Origin: Paenibacillus sp. MBLB1832
Lineage (GTDB): Bacteria; Bacillota; Bacilli; Paenibacillales; NBRC-103111
Direction: 5' to 3'
Length of the DNA: 64,000 nt
NCBI RefSeq assembly: GCF_032271945.1
Contig: NZ_CP130319.1
Location: 1,817,001 to 1,881,000, forward strand
Shown here piece by piece: positions 8,477 through 17,181 of the stretch; position 1 is the stretch's first letter; each line of letters opens with the position of its first letter. Under the pieces are notes generated by a model. It did no database searches. It was not told where the DNA came from and saw only the letters and a list, made by a program, of their open reading frames with translations. Position numbers and translations under genes: made by a program.

Positions 8477-9430
8477 ATGAGTCATCTTAATTCCCTTTCC
8501 CTCGCGGGAGAGGGGGATGAAAGAACTGTGATTGTGCAGCGTAGATCTCATGCAGTTGCATGGAGAAAAATGGTTACCGTTTTATCCTTTTTATTACCGG
8601 CCTTGTTTTTCTATGGTGTATTTATCCTTTATCCGATCGTAAAAGCAGTTCAACTCAGTTTTTTCGATTGGAATGGGAACACGGAACATATGAATTTCGT
8701 TGGTCTTCAGAACTATACGACAGTTATCAAAGATCAAATTTTTATCAATGCGCTGCTCCATAATATTGTTTGGGTACTGCTGGAGTGTGTCCTGGTTATT
8801 TTCCCCGTCCTGATTCTTGCCATTATGATTTCTAGTTTGAAAAAGGGGAGAATGTTTTTCCGGTCTGCTTTTTATTTGCCGGCTGTCCTTTCATTGCCTG
8901 TCGTTGCTGTCATCTGGGGTAAAATTTATGATCCATTTATTGGCCCCATCAATGCGTTATTGAAGATGGTAGGCCTGCCTCAAATGGCGCTTAACTGGCT
9001 AGGGGACCCCGTGACCGTATTACCTTCACTCGTAGTTGCCAGCATATGGGTGGCCTACGGTTTTTATATGGTCTTATATTTAGCGGGGCTTCAATCCATT
9101 GATTATACGCTGTACGAAGCGGCTGACATCGACGGAGCTAGCAAAACAGATAAATTTTTTCATGTTACACTGCCATCGTTACGAAACATCATGAATTTAG
9201 TCATTAGTATGATTATTATCAATTCATTGAAAAGCTTTTCAATGGTGTGGATCATCACGCAGGGAGGCCCCTTTTATAAAAGTGAGGTGGTTGCTACCTA
9301 TGTATACAAAGCAGCTTTTAGTATGTTTAAAGTCAGTTATGGCGCAGCAGGCAGTGTAATATTGGCCCTTATCGTCATTGTGGTTACCGTTCTATTCAAC
9401 TATGTAAGGGAAAGAAGGGAGAGTTCATGA
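8477..9430 (+). CDS. Sugar ABC transporter permease 1
   Basis: 317-residue MalF/UgpA-type permease with about 30 cytoplasmic residues before the first membrane segment (MVTVLSFLLPALFFYGVFIL). EAA loop YEAADIDGASKTDKFFHVTLP near residue 215. AAGGAGGGAATAAG ribosome site. The stop overlaps the next start (ATGA at 9427-9430), a sign of translational coupling with permease 2. Confidence 0.93.
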   Translation: MSHLNSLSLAGEGDERTVIVQRRSHAVAWRKMVTVLSFLLPALFFYGVFILYPIVKAVQLSFFDWNGNTEHMNFVGLQNYTTVIKDQIFINALLHNIVWVLLECVLVIFPVLILAIMISSLKKGRMFFRSAFYLPAVLSLPVVAVIWGKIYDPFIGPINALLKMVGLPQMALNWLGDPVTVLPSLVVASIWVAYGFYMVLYLAGLQSIDYTLYEAADIDGASKTDKFFHVTLPSLRNIMNLVISMIIINSLKSFSMVWIITQGGPFYKSEVVATYVYKAAFSMFKVSYGAAGSVILALIVIVVTVLFNYVRERRESS

Positions 9431-10257
9431 CTGAAAAGCTTCAATATGGTCAACTCCTGCTGCGGACCGTACTAACGATACTATTGATCATGTTGGTTAC
9501 TCCGGTCATTTGGGTGATCTTGGGGAGCTTAAAATCGAATACGGACATATTAAATTATCCATTCGGTTTGCCAACATCCTTTTCTTTTCACAATTATATA
9601 AGCGCTTGGGAATTAGGACACTTCGGAAAATACTTGTACAATACGGCCTATGTCACTTTCTTCGGATTAATACTAGTCGTTTTTGTGGGATCTGCGGCAG
9701 GATATGCGCTTGCTCAGATTTCATTTAAGGGAAGGGATTTGGTATTTTATTTATTTTTAATTGGTCTTACCTTGCCGACCCAAACCATCATCATTCCGTT
9801 ATTTTATCAATTAAAAAGCTTAGGGTTAGTCAATTCGTTGTGGGGAGTCATTTTCTCCATGGTGGGGCTTGGGATACCTTTTGGAATTTTTTTAATGAGG
9901 AACACATTTCGTGATTTGCCTAGGGAGCTGCGGGAATCTGCTTATGTAGATGGCGCTGGCGAATGGAGGACATTCCTTTCCATTATGCTGCCAATGGCCA
10001 AACCTGGCGTACTTGCATTGGTGATATTTAGCTTTATGAGCATGTGGAATGAATATTTGCTCCCGCTTGTTATTCTAATTGATCCAAGTAAATTTACAAT
10101 AGCTGTCGGTTTAGGTGCGTTTCAAACGGAGCAAAACACGAATTATTCTGCTATTTTCGCAGGTTCTGTCATCTCCATGATTCCAATTGTACTTGTGTAT
10201 GTCCTTTTTCAAAGACAATTTATTGAAGGTGTTGTGGCTGGTGCACAAAAAGGTTAA
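9427..10257 (+). CDS. Sugar ABC transporter permease 2
   Basis: 276-residue MalG-type permease, translationally coupled to permease 1. First membrane segment at TVLTILLIMLVTPVIWVIL; EAA loop ESAYVDGAGEWRTFLSIMLP near residue 178; C-terminal QRQFIEGVVAGAQKG is typical of the family. No ATPase gene is present, so a shared ATPase elsewhere is expected. Confidence 0.93.
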   Translation: MTEKLQYGQLLLRTVLTILLIMLVTPVIWVILGSLKSNTDILNYPFGLPTSFSFHNYISAWELGHFGKYLYNTAYVTFFGLILVVFVGSAAGYALAQISFKGRDLVFYLFLIGLTLPTQTIIIPLFYQLKSLGLVNSLWGVIFSMVGLGIPFGIFLMRNTFRDLPRELRESAYVDGAGEWRTFLSIMLPMAKPGVLALVIFSFMSMWNEYLLPLVILIDPSKFTIAVGLGAFQTEQNTNYSAIFAGSVISMIPIVLVYVLFQRQFIEGVVAGAQKG

Positions 10258-10289
10258 GAATTTAAAACAAACATAGGAGTGAAGAGACG

Positions 10290-10646
10290 ATGGCAACAGT
10301 AACAGATTTAAGAGTTGGCACACACGTAAAGGATATGGAATGGGGTAAAATTCAATGGCTTTGTGGTCAAGAAATTGATCCAGAATGCGAAATGACGTTT
10401 GGTGTTGTCTATATCCATGCGGGTACTTCGAATCCAAGACATAGGCATCCCAATTGTGAAGAGTATATCTTTGTGCTATCCGGCGAATGCATCCACACAC
10501 TAGGTGACGAGGAGTATCATCTTGAACCAGGCATGATGCTCAGAATTCCAAGGGATGTGTCACACAATGCCACTGTAGTTGGCTGGGAACCATGCAGAAT
10601 GATCATTACATATTCAGCACCTGACAGACAGACGATCGGCGAATGA
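10290..10646 (+). CDS. Cupin-domain protein
   Basis: 118-residue single cupin. Metal-site pattern is complete: His51, His53 and Glu57/58 in RHRHPNCEEYIFVLSGE, then His92 in IPRDVSHNA. Small cupins of this kind in sugar operons can be isomerases, epimerases or sensors of the pathway sugar; nothing in the sequence decides. AGGAGTGAAGAG precedes the ATG. It sits between the transporter and the Tm-1-like gene. Confidence 0.8.
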   Translation: MATVTDLRVGTHVKDMEWGKIQWLCGQEIDPECEMTFGVVYIHAGTSNPRHRHPNCEEYIFVLSGECIHTLGDEEYHLEPGMMLRIPRDVSHNATVVGWEPCRMIITYSAPDRQTIGE

Positions 10647-10681
10647 AAACGTAGTTGTCGAACTCGAATGGAGGAATAAGG

Positions 10682-11911
10682 ATGACCAACTATGCCGTAT
10701 TGATTGGCGCACTGGATACGAAGGGGATAGAGTTCCGTTTTGTGAAAGAAGGGCTGGAGAGACTTGGCATTCCAACGCTTATTATCGATGTGGGTGTACT
10801 GGATACGCCTTTGTTTGAGCCCGATATTCGGGCTGAGGAAGTTGCAGTTGCTGCTGGCACCACGCTCGAACAACTCCGCCAAATCAATGATCGCGGAAAG
10901 GCAGTCACTGCAATGGCAGAAGGAGCTTTTCAAATCCTGAAGCGTCTGGTTAGCGAACGCAGGGTTGGGGGTGTATTCGGGATGGGGGGAACTGCGGGTA
11001 CGACTGTCGGCGCAGCTGCTATGAAAGCTGTTCCTATAGGCATTCCGAAGCTGCTCGTGTCCACGGTTGCTTCTGGAAATACACGGCCGTATGTCGGAGT
11101 GAAAGATGTAACCATGATGTATTCTGTCGTCGATATTGCAGGAATCAACAAGCTTTCACGTCGAATTTTAAGCAATGCTGTCTACGCTCTTGCTGGCATG
11201 GTCAAAGAAATACAAGCGGAATCGTCCATCCAGGAAGAACGTGTAACTTTAGGCATGACGATGTTCGGCGTTACGACACCTTGTGTGACAAGGGTTCGAG
11301 AAATATTAGAAACTAGAGGCTACGATCTGCTCGTGTTCCATGCAACGGGAGCAGGTGGAATGGCGATGGAAGAACTGATCGACGCGGGGTATATTAAAGG
11401 CGTACTCGACATTACAACGACGGAGCTCGCTGACGAATTGGTGGGCGGTATTTTCAGCGCAGGACCTCATCGGTTGGAAGCTGGCGCTAGAGCAGATATC
11501 CCTCAGGTGGTGTCTGTAGGCGCTATGGATATGGTAAATTTCGGGCAAACTGAAACGATTCCAGCCCAATTCAAGGATAGGCAATTCTATCAACATAACC
11601 CAACTACAACACTAATGAGAACAACGGAAGAAGAAAATAGAAGGCTTGGTACGATTTTGGCAGAAAAATTAAATCAAGCTTCGAACAAAACGGTGGTTAT
11701 CTTCCCAAAAGGAGGGGTGTCGTTGCTAGACTTACCTTCCAAAGCATTCCATGGCCCAGAGCAAAGAGAGGCCTTATATAGCAGTTTAAAATCGACATTA
11801 AAACCAGAGATACCTTTTATCGAAACAGATTTTGATATCAATGATCCTTCTGTAGCTACTCTAATTGCAACTACCATGATTCGGCTTATGGAAGGAAATT
11901 CAAATGAATGA
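10682..11911 (+). CDS. Tm-1-like ATP-binding domain protein (UPF0261)
   Basis: 409-residue protein of the UPF0261/Tm-1-like family. It opens with VLIGALDTKGIEFRFVKEGL, a signature of the family, and has a glycine-rich stretch GGVFGMGGTAGTTVGAAAMK near residue 100. ATG 10682 is behind GGAGGAATAAGG; an upstream in-frame start at 10655 lacks a ribosome site. In plants and fungi this domain is fused to a TIM barrel; here the barrel is the next gene, 15 bases downstream. Bacterial members are uncharacterised or poorly characterised; ATP binding is known for the tomato protein. A role in the sugar pathway of this operon is inferred from context. Confidence 0.85.
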   Translation: MTNYAVLIGALDTKGIEFRFVKEGLERLGIPTLIIDVGVLDTPLFEPDIRAEEVAVAAGTTLEQLRQINDRGKAVTAMAEGAFQILKRLVSERRVGGVFGMGGTAGTTVGAAAMKAVPIGIPKLLVSTVASGNTRPYVGVKDVTMMYSVVDIAGINKLSRRILSNAVYALAGMVKEIQAESSIQEERVTLGMTMFGVTTPCVTRVREILETRGYDLLVFHATGAGGMAMEELIDAGYIKGVLDITTTELADELVGGIFSAGPHRLEAGARADIPQVVSVGAMDMVNFGQTETIPAQFKDRQFYQHNPTTTLMRTTEEENRRLGTILAEKLNQASNKTVVIFPKGGVSLLDLPSKAFHGPEQREALYSSLKSTLKPEIPFIETDFDINDPSVATLIATTMIRLMEGNSNE

Positions 11912-11926
11912 AGCGAGGATTCTTAT

Positions 11927-12757
11927 ATGGCAATCTCAAGACAAGAAATAGTAAGACGATTGAAAAGTCAGATTCACGAAAATAAAGCAATCATAGGTGC
12001 TGGAGCAGGCACGGGGTTATCAGCAAAGAGCGCAGAGGATGGCGGAGTCGATCTAATAATCATATATAATTCGGGAAAATACCGTATGGCTGGTCGCGGT
12101 TCTTTGGCGGGTTTAATGCCATATGGGGATGCCAATCAGATTGTAACGGAAATGGGGAGGGAAGTCCTCACGATCGTGAAAGACACTCCGGTTCTTGCAG
12201 GGGTTTGCGGAACGGATCCTTTTCGGAACATGGATGTGTTTTTAGAAGATTTGAAAAGATCGGGATTTAGTGGTGTTCAAAATTTTCCAACAGTTGGCTT
12301 ATGTGATGGTGTTTTCCGCCAAAACTTGGAGGAGACAGGGATGGGGTATGCGTTAGAAGTGGATATGATTCGCAAAGCGCATGAGTTGGATTTATTTACC
12401 TCTCCTTATGTTTTTAATGAAGAAGATGCTGTGGCCATGGCTAAGGCCGGTGCGGATATGCTCGTCGCTCACGTCGGACTGACTACGAAAGGGATGATTG
12501 GAGCAAAAACCGCACTAACACTAGAGGAATCTATTGATATTGTGCAACGAATTCATGATGCGGGGAAATCCATTAATCCAGATATTATCGTTATTTGTCA
12601 TGGAGGACCGATTTCAGAACCTGAAGATGCTGCTTATGTACTCGGCCAAACGAAAGGTGTTGTTGGGTTCTTCGGAGCATCGAGCATTGAACGGCTGCCT
12701 ACAGAAGCGGCAATTTCTGATCAGGTAAGTAAGTTTAAAAGGATTAGCATGTCGTGA
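11927..12757 (+). CDS. PEP-hydrolase family TIM-barrel protein
   Basis: 276-residue TIM barrel of the phosphoenolpyruvate hydrolase/signal transduction family (PF09370-like), the split counterpart of the C-terminal half of Tm-1 proteins. Recognisable are [51 protein letters not shown] and [13 protein letters not shown]. The barrel resembles enzymes acting on 2-oxo acids, so carbon-carbon cleavage of a keto-sugar acid would be a reasonable guess. Adjacent to the Tm-1-like gene, with which it probably forms a complex or a two-step unit. Confidence 0.85.
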   Translation: MAISRQEIVRRLKSQIHENKAIIGAGAGTGLSAKSAEDGGVDLIIIYNSGKYRMAGRGSLAGLMPYGDANQIVTEMGREVLTIVKDTPVLAGVCGTDPFRNMDVFLEDLKRSGFSGVQNFPTVGLCDGVFRQNLEETGMGYALEVDMIRKAHELDLFTSPYVFNEEDAVAMAKAGADMLVAHVGLTTKGMIGAKTALTLEESIDIVQRIHDAGKSINPDIIVICHGGPISEPEDAAYVLGQTKGVVGFFGASSIERLPTEAAISDQVSKFKRISMS

Positions 12758-12775
12758 CGAGGGGGGATCTCGTAG

Positions 12776-13642
12776 ATGGTACAAGTAACGATGCTTAATT
12801 TCATGGCAGGAACCGACTTTATCGAATCCCTAAATACGCAGAAGAGTTGGGGAATCACTGTTCTGGATTTAAAGAACGAAATTTTCGGTAAATCACTTAT
12901 TGATCTCACTGTCGCTGAAGCAAAAGAGGCTGCAAAAGCGATTGAGGATAGAGAAATGTCAGTCTATTGCTTTTCAACCGAGTTATTTCAAGATGATATA
13001 GAAATAGGTGAAAAGGCATTCAGAGCGAAATCTGTAGATAAGATTGAACAACTTCTTGAAACTGCCAGTATTCTAAAACCAACCGTCATTCGTTTACTTG
13101 CAGCACGCTCAAGCAAACGCAGCTTATTCTCCGATTGTACGGCATACGTGAAAGAGCATCATCCATGGTTGATACCGCTGTATAGAGAAGCTATTGATTG
13201 GATAAGTGGTCACGGTTATGAGGTAACGATTGAAAATGAGTGCAATCAGTGTATCTTTTCGAATCCCGAGGAAATGATTTCCTTCTTCGATGAATTGAAT
13301 CGTAAGGATAGCGTTTATTTGACATATGACGTACAGAATTTATGGGAGATGGGTACGTATCCCTCCTTACAGGTGTATGAAGCACTTGCTCCATACATCG
13401 GGTTCTATCATGTGAAAGGCGGACAACAAGGAGAAAATGACAATTCTCTCGCTTGGAGTTCCAGCTTGGAGGACGCAACCTGGCCGGTTATTCCAATGAC
13501 ACAACAAGCAGTAACGGATGGGGTTAGTCCTATAATTTGCATAAATCCATCGCATGGCGTTCGTAAGCCAGGTTACAATTATGATGAAGTGGCAAAGCGA
13601 GATCTGGATTATCTCCGAAAACATATAAAAGGAGTATGCTAA
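12776..13642 (+). CDS. Sugar phosphate isomerase/epimerase (xylose isomerase-like TIM barrel)
   Basis: 288-residue AP-endonuclease-2-like barrel. Typical metal-site regions are seen: a Glu in YEVTIENECNQ, an Asp in LTYDVQNLWEMG, a His in YIGFYHVKGG. Family members interconvert keto sugars or epimerise them with a divalent metal. GAGGGGGGATC ribosome site. One base separates its stop from the dehydrogenase start. Confidence 0.82.
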   Translation: MVQVTMLNFMAGTDFIESLNTQKSWGITVLDLKNEIFGKSLIDLTVAEAKEAAKAIEDREMSVYCFSTELFQDDIEIGEKAFRAKSVDKIEQLLETASILKPTVIRLLAARSSKRSLFSDCTAYVKEHHPWLIPLYREAIDWISGHGYEVTIENECNQCIFSNPEEMISFFDELNRKDSVYLTYDVQNLWEMGTYPSLQVYEALAPYIGFYHVKGGQQGENDNSLAWSSSLEDATWPVIPMTQQAVTDGVSPIICINPSHGVRKPGYNYDEVAKRDLDYLRKHIKGVC

Positions 13643-13643
13643 G

Positions 13644-14675
13644 ATGACCTATCAAAGGGAATTTACGAAGCGTTTGAGGATAGGAATTGTAGGTCTAGGT
13701 CGGCATAGTTATCGTAATATTTTGCCTGCTATGCATTATTTGCCTGTTCAAATTGCAGCAGTTTGCGATATTAACGAGGATCTAGCTAAGTTGACAGCCT
13801 TGCAATTCGGTTGTCGGCATTATAGTGATACTGCAAGAATGTATGGGGAAGAAGAATTAGATGCTGTATTCCTGTGTGTATCTCCCCAGCTGCATCCTAA
13901 ATTGACCATGGATGCATTTGATAGGGGCATTAGTGTCTGGATGGAAAAACCGGTTGCGATGCGAGTACATGAAGTTGAGGAAATGATTTCAAGAAAGAAT
14001 GGCCATACAGCAGTTGTTGGTTATAAAAAAGCATTTATGCCATCTACGGAAAAAGCAATTGAGATCGTAAATTCCGAGCAATACGGTCAGCATCATTCCA
14101 GTTTGGCTGTTTATCCGATGACCATACCTGATAACGGGCAGGAAGTTCTGGATAGCGGTAGTTATGTAAACTGGCTCGCCAATGGTATCCACCCCTTGTC
14201 GTTGCTTATTGCCGTTAGCGGAAAAGTTGAAGCGGTAACTGTGCGCCGCAACGCGAGTGGAAGAGGCGTATGCCTATTGGATTTTGCTAACGGCGTTGCA
14301 GGTAATTTTCACTTCGCTTCCGGTCCTCAACCGATTGAATCATACCGTTTTTTCGGGGAATCCTGGCACCTTGAAATTGAAAATTCTTTACGCGTTAAAT
14401 TGCAAAGGGGAATCCCGTTTGATTATGAAAGTACCCACAATTACATTCCTCAGGGTACAGATTCCGGCGCTGTTATATGGGAGCCGCAAAATTGTTTGGC
14501 GACACTGGAGAATAAAGCCATATTTACGCAAGGCATGTATGGAGAAATGAAGTATTTCTGTGATTGCGTACTGGAGAATAGACAAGCAGAGCGAGGATCT
14601 TTGGAATTTGCCCTAGAGGTTATGAAAGTGTATGAAGCTGCCTTATTGTCCAATGGTAAAACTAGGGTCATCTAA
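13644..14675 (+). CDS. Gfo/Idh/MocA family NAD(P)-dependent oxidoreductase
   Basis: 343 residues. N-terminal Rossmann fold with GIVGLGRHSYRN, acidic end of strand 2 in AVCDINED, and the catalytic-region motif MEKPVA near residue 97. The C-terminal half contains LANGIHPLSLL, whose His is the usual proton relay position. Members oxidise a sugar or sugar-derivative hydroxyl. The first glycine motif is slightly atypical (GLGRHS rather than GxGxxG). Last gene of the operon; the ribosome site overlaps the preceding gene's end. Confidence 0.88.
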   Translation: MTYQREFTKRLRIGIVGLGRHSYRNILPAMHYLPVQIAAVCDINEDLAKLTALQFGCRHYSDTARMYGEEELDAVFLCVSPQLHPKLTMDAFDRGISVWMEKPVAMRVHEVEEMISRKNGHTAVVGYKKAFMPSTEKAIEIVNSEQYGQHHSSLAVYPMTIPDNGQEVLDSGSYVNWLANGIHPLSLLIAVSGKVEAVTVRRNASGRGVCLLDFANGVAGNFHFASGPQPIESYRFFGESWHLEIENSLRVKLQRGIPFDYESTHNYIPQGTDSGAVIWEPQNCLATLENKAIFTQGMYGEMKYFCDCVLENRQAERGSLEFALEVMKVYEAALLSNGKTRVI

Positions 14676-14682
14676 GGTTGAA

Positions 14683-14713
14683 ATATTGTATTTTGTATAT
14701 TATGAGTTATAAT
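14683..14713 (+). promoter_or_regulatory. Promoter and probable auto-operator of the GntR gene
   Basis: -35 TTGTAT at 14686-14691, 16-base spacer, -10 TATAAT at 14708-14713. The 18-base element ATATTGTATTTTGTATAT at 14683-14700 overlaps the -35 and is the inverted match of the operator at 6872-6889. Confidence 0.55.
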
Positions 14714-14753
14714 ATACATATATAATTATTTTAGAGATCGGCGGGAAGCGACG

Positions 14754-15410
14754 ATGTTAGTAGGGAAGTTAGAAAAACAACCAATGAGGCAGGAAGTCTA
14801 TAATAGTTTATTAAGCGGGATTGTTTCCGGTGAACTCGAACCGGGAAAACAGTTGGATGAGAAGGAGCTTTCGGAGAGGCTCGGCGTAAGTCGAACACCG
14901 ATAAGGGAAGCTATAAATCGTCTTGCACAAGAAGGAATCGTTACGGAAATTCCCTATCGCGGAAACTTCGTAAGGCAGTTTTCACCTAAAGAAGTTAGGG
15001 ATTTGTATGAAGTAAGAAAATCACTTGAAGTTATGGCGATTCGCTTAGCGATTGCGTATATGACAGAAGAAGAAGCAGCTGAGATATCTGAACTTGTACA
15101 CCTATCGGCTACGGCTGCCAAAGATAATGATCTTTCCTCATATTCGAAGTATGATACACAATTCCATGATAAATTGCTAAAATGTTCAAGGAATGAAATT
15201 CTCTATCACATCATGTCTTCCATGAACACACAAATATTAATTATTAGACAAATGGCTAATAAAAATGATGCTGTTGTTCGTAGGGCACAATTCGAAAGGG
15301 AAAGTATTGAATTTGCGATAAGAACACGTAACGCAGATGTGGCTGCTAAGTTTATGGAAGAACATATTGATAACGTGATGAAAGATGTCATCTCACGTCT
15401 TCCCGAATAA
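14754..15410 (+). CDS. GntR family transcriptional regulator, FCD subfamily
   Basis: 218 residues: winged helix at about 8-75 with LSERLGVSRTPIREAINRLAQ, then an all-helical FCD ligand domain with the pattern DLYEVRKSLEVMAIRLA and a metal-type His in DTQFHDKLL and near the C-terminus (MEEHIDNV). FCD regulators sense sugar acids or other carboxylates and mostly repress. It has its own promoter directly after the catabolic operon, and shared operator sequences argue that it controls both. Confidence 0.9.
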   Translation: MLVGKLEKQPMRQEVYNSLLSGIVSGELEPGKQLDEKELSERLGVSRTPIREAINRLAQEGIVTEIPYRGNFVRQFSPKEVRDLYEVRKSLEVMAIRLAIAYMTEEEAAEISELVHLSATAAKDNDLSSYSKYDTQFHDKLLKCSRNEILYHIMSSMNTQILIIRQMANKNDAVVRRAQFERESIEFAIRTRNADVAAKFMEEHIDNVMKDVISRLPE

Positions 15411-15457
15411 TTCGTAATTTAAAAAATCGCTTTGAGCGTAATATTGAAGAAAAAAAC

Positions 15458-15601
15458 ATGCGCTTCCATCAGGAGGCGTTGCATTTGACTAGTACACAAT
15501 TTAACGATATGGCGAGTGAGATGATGTCTGCGGTCACACTTATCCACCAATTAGAATATGGTCTCGATTACCAACCAACCGTCCACTTGGAGCGAGTATG
15601 A
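15458..15601 (+). CDS. Possible small ORF, unrecognised
   Basis: 47 residues, no recognised domain, mildly amphipathic helix (FNDMASEMMSAVTLIHQLEYG). Initiation at TTG 15485 behind CAGGAGG would give 38 residues. It could be the start of a decayed gene; coding is uncertain. Confidence 0.25.
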   Translation: MRFHQEALHLTSTQFNDMASEMMSAVTLIHQLEYGLDYQPTVHLERV

Positions 15602-15752
15602 CCGATACCGCGCGTGAGATCAACTGATCGGCAGTATCAATAGCGTGTATTTATTAAAGAGCTCAATTCTTAATATATTACCGTTCTTGGTTACTGCAAC
15701 GCGGCTTGCGATAAGTTGCAACCTGATATGGTTATTGGCGAAGTTACAAAGA

Positions 15753-15770
15753 TTTACGAAATTTCGTAAA
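15753..15770. repeat. Perfect 18-base palindrome
   Basis: TTTACGAAATTTCGTAAA, a perfect inverted repeat with no spacer, more like a protein binding site than an RNA hairpin. It lies 16 bases ahead of the terminator hairpin, with no intact promoter recognised around it. Confidence 0.4.
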
Positions 15771-15785
15771 CGAAGAACTATAGTC

Positions 15786-15811
15786 TAGGATCTACTTCGA
15801 GGTAGATCCTA
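15786..15811 (+). terminator. Terminator-like hairpin
   Basis: Arms TAGGATCTAC (15786-15795) and GTAGATCCTA (15802-15811) around TTCGAG, followed by TTTTCCGTTTTT. Confidence 0.6.
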
Positions 15812-15828
15812 TTTTCCGTTTTTATTAA

Positions 15829-16384
15829 AGTAACGGGTATAGTTGAAAGATTGTTTACATCGCTTCGTGTCCACAACCTCAAAAAATCCGACAATACGGG
15901 CGAAGATTTGGAAGATTTGATCTCCATTGGGACGATCGGATTGATCAAAGCTATCGGATCCTTTTCCACGAACAAAGGGACCAAGCTGGCGGCATTTGCA
16001 GCACGTTGTATCGAGAATGAGATCTTGAAGCATCTGCGCTCCTTGAAGAAAACACGGAAAGATGTGTCTTTTCATCATCCGACCGGAACGGACAAAGAGG
16101 GGAACGAGATTACGTTGATCAAAATCCTCGGCAGTGAGGCAGACGATGTGGTGGACGCGGTGCAGCTGAAGTTTGAGAAGTCGAAGATTTTTCGCAATCT
16201 AGAGATTTTGGACGACCGTGAGAAGGAAGTTGTCGTGGGTCGATTTGGATTGGAGTTAGGTGGAGAAGAGCAGACGCAGCGGGAGATTGCGAAGGAGCTG
16301 GGGATTTCGCGTTCGTATGTTTCGCGGATCGAGAAAAGGGCGCTCATGAAGTTGTATCATGAGTTTTATAAGGCGAAGCGGTAA
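15829..16384 (+). pseudogene. sigK: sigK (sporulation sigma-K) gene lacking its 5' third
   Basis: From about 15878 the frame matches sigma-[21 protein letters not shown], then [17 protein letters not shown] (region 2), [15 protein letters not shown] and the region 4 helix-turn-helix [20 protein letters not shown]. The N-terminal 60 or so residues, including the pro-sequence and the start of region 2, are absent; LRLVAHIVKKFD is reduced to [10 protein letters not shown] and stops lie upstream. The longest open frame, ATG 15851 to 16384 (177 residues), has no ribosome site. A second fragment with the same 5' deformation lies at 42243-42345. Probably inactive. Confidence 0.75.
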
Positions 16385-16764
16385 TAAGGGTATTACTTCG
16401 AATAGATCTTATTTTTAATTTGAAGGATTTTAGAATCACCATACTGGAAACGAGAAAAAATAAGAATACAGAACTCCATGTAAATTATTTGTCAGTTCTC
16501 TTTTTTGGGAATCATTAGAAAGAAATTGGATATAACCAGAAAATATTAATAGCATATTTCCTTGATCAACTTGCTGGTGTCGGCAGGATCGGATTGGGAA
16601 ATGAATGTCTGTTTACTTCTGTAAACAGCTAGCGCGGTGAGCCGCTTTGTCCTAACCGGCAAAGCGGCTTCCGTTTTTTTCGGAGCCTGTATGCATTTTA
16701 CACCCCCTGTATGATAGTTGATCACAATCTTTTCTACAATATTCTTGATTGAGAAGGTGGTGGC
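16385..16764. other. Intergenic interval with hairpins
   Basis: No supported gene. It contains a weak hairpin AGAACT/AGTTCT (16470-16499) followed by six T, a perfect CTGTTTAC/GTAAACAG hairpin (16609-16628), and a strong terminator at 16641-16680. Confidence 0.5.
16641..16680 (+). terminator. Rho-independent terminator
   Basis: GCCGCTTTG (16641-16649) pairs with CAAAGCGGC (16660-16668), followed by TTCCG and seven T. The gene it served is not identifiable. Confidence 0.75.
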
Positions 16765-16980
16765 CATTTTTAGAGCTTGGCCAGTCGGTTGGTCAGCAAG
16801 ACCGACCGATTCGCAGGATCAGACGGACGATAATGACATTCTTGATGTCTGGCAGTGTGATGTGCCAGATTTGTCTGAAACGACTGGCGCCATCCATTTT
16901 TGCTGATAAGTAAAGTGGAGGATCTACGCCAGTGATGGCTGAGAGAAAGAAAGATAACCGTTCCCCCAGCCAGCTGTAAC
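16765..16980 (-). pseudogene. Fragment of an LplB-type permease gene
   Basis: On the minus strand the segment reads AGGTVIFLSLSAITGVDPPLY, then MDGASRFRQIWHITLPDIKN and VIIVRLILRIG, nearly the same as the EAA-loop part of the intact permease at 40978-41949. About 55 codons are then missing before TNRLAKL with a frame change, and everything N-terminal of AGWGT is gone. The sequence right of it (16983-17042) matches the promoter region of the same intact gene. Confidence 0.8.
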
Positions 16981-16982
16981 TT

Positions 16983-17042
16983 GCTCGGATTGTGTCGAAA
17001 GCGACAATTTACAACATTGATGGTGTTTATTCAAGATAAATT
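16983..17042. repeat. Copy A of the lplB upstream element
   Basis: About 60 bases closely similar to 42011-42070, including the inverted repeat TGTCG-AAAG-CGACA (16993-17006) and the run ACAACATTGATGGTGTTTAT. The -10 part found at 42001-42008 is missing here, so this copy is truncated within the promoter. Confidence 0.75.
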
Positions 17043-17181
17043 GACCAAGATTTGCGATAAATATGGTCATCTTGAGGGAAGCGTACCGATCTTTAAATTC
17101 CGTTATAGGATGTTCCTTTCTCCACATGCTACATTTAAATTAGCGGAAATACACAACCATCATATTAGGAGGAAGAGAGAG

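Larger units (their letters stand above)
15411..15819. other. Intergenic interval with a possible small ORF and a palindrome
   Basis: A 47-codon frame runs from ATG 15458 to TGA 15601 (begins MRFHQEALHLTSTQF); an internal TTG at 15485 has an AGGAGG site in front. I do not recognise the product and it may be debris. Further on are a perfect 18-base palindrome (15753-15770) and a terminator. Nothing else is seen. Confidence 0.35.

Noticed and set aside
15851-16384. Reading the sigK copy as an intact 177-residue sigma factor
   Set aside because: It lacks the N-terminal part of region 2 and a ribosome site, and the same damaged border recurs at 42.2 kb.
16546-16767. Minus-strand frame of 73 codons starting MATTFSIKNIVEKIV
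   Set aside because: Spans a strong terminator and a hairpin and has no ribosome site; more likely debris.
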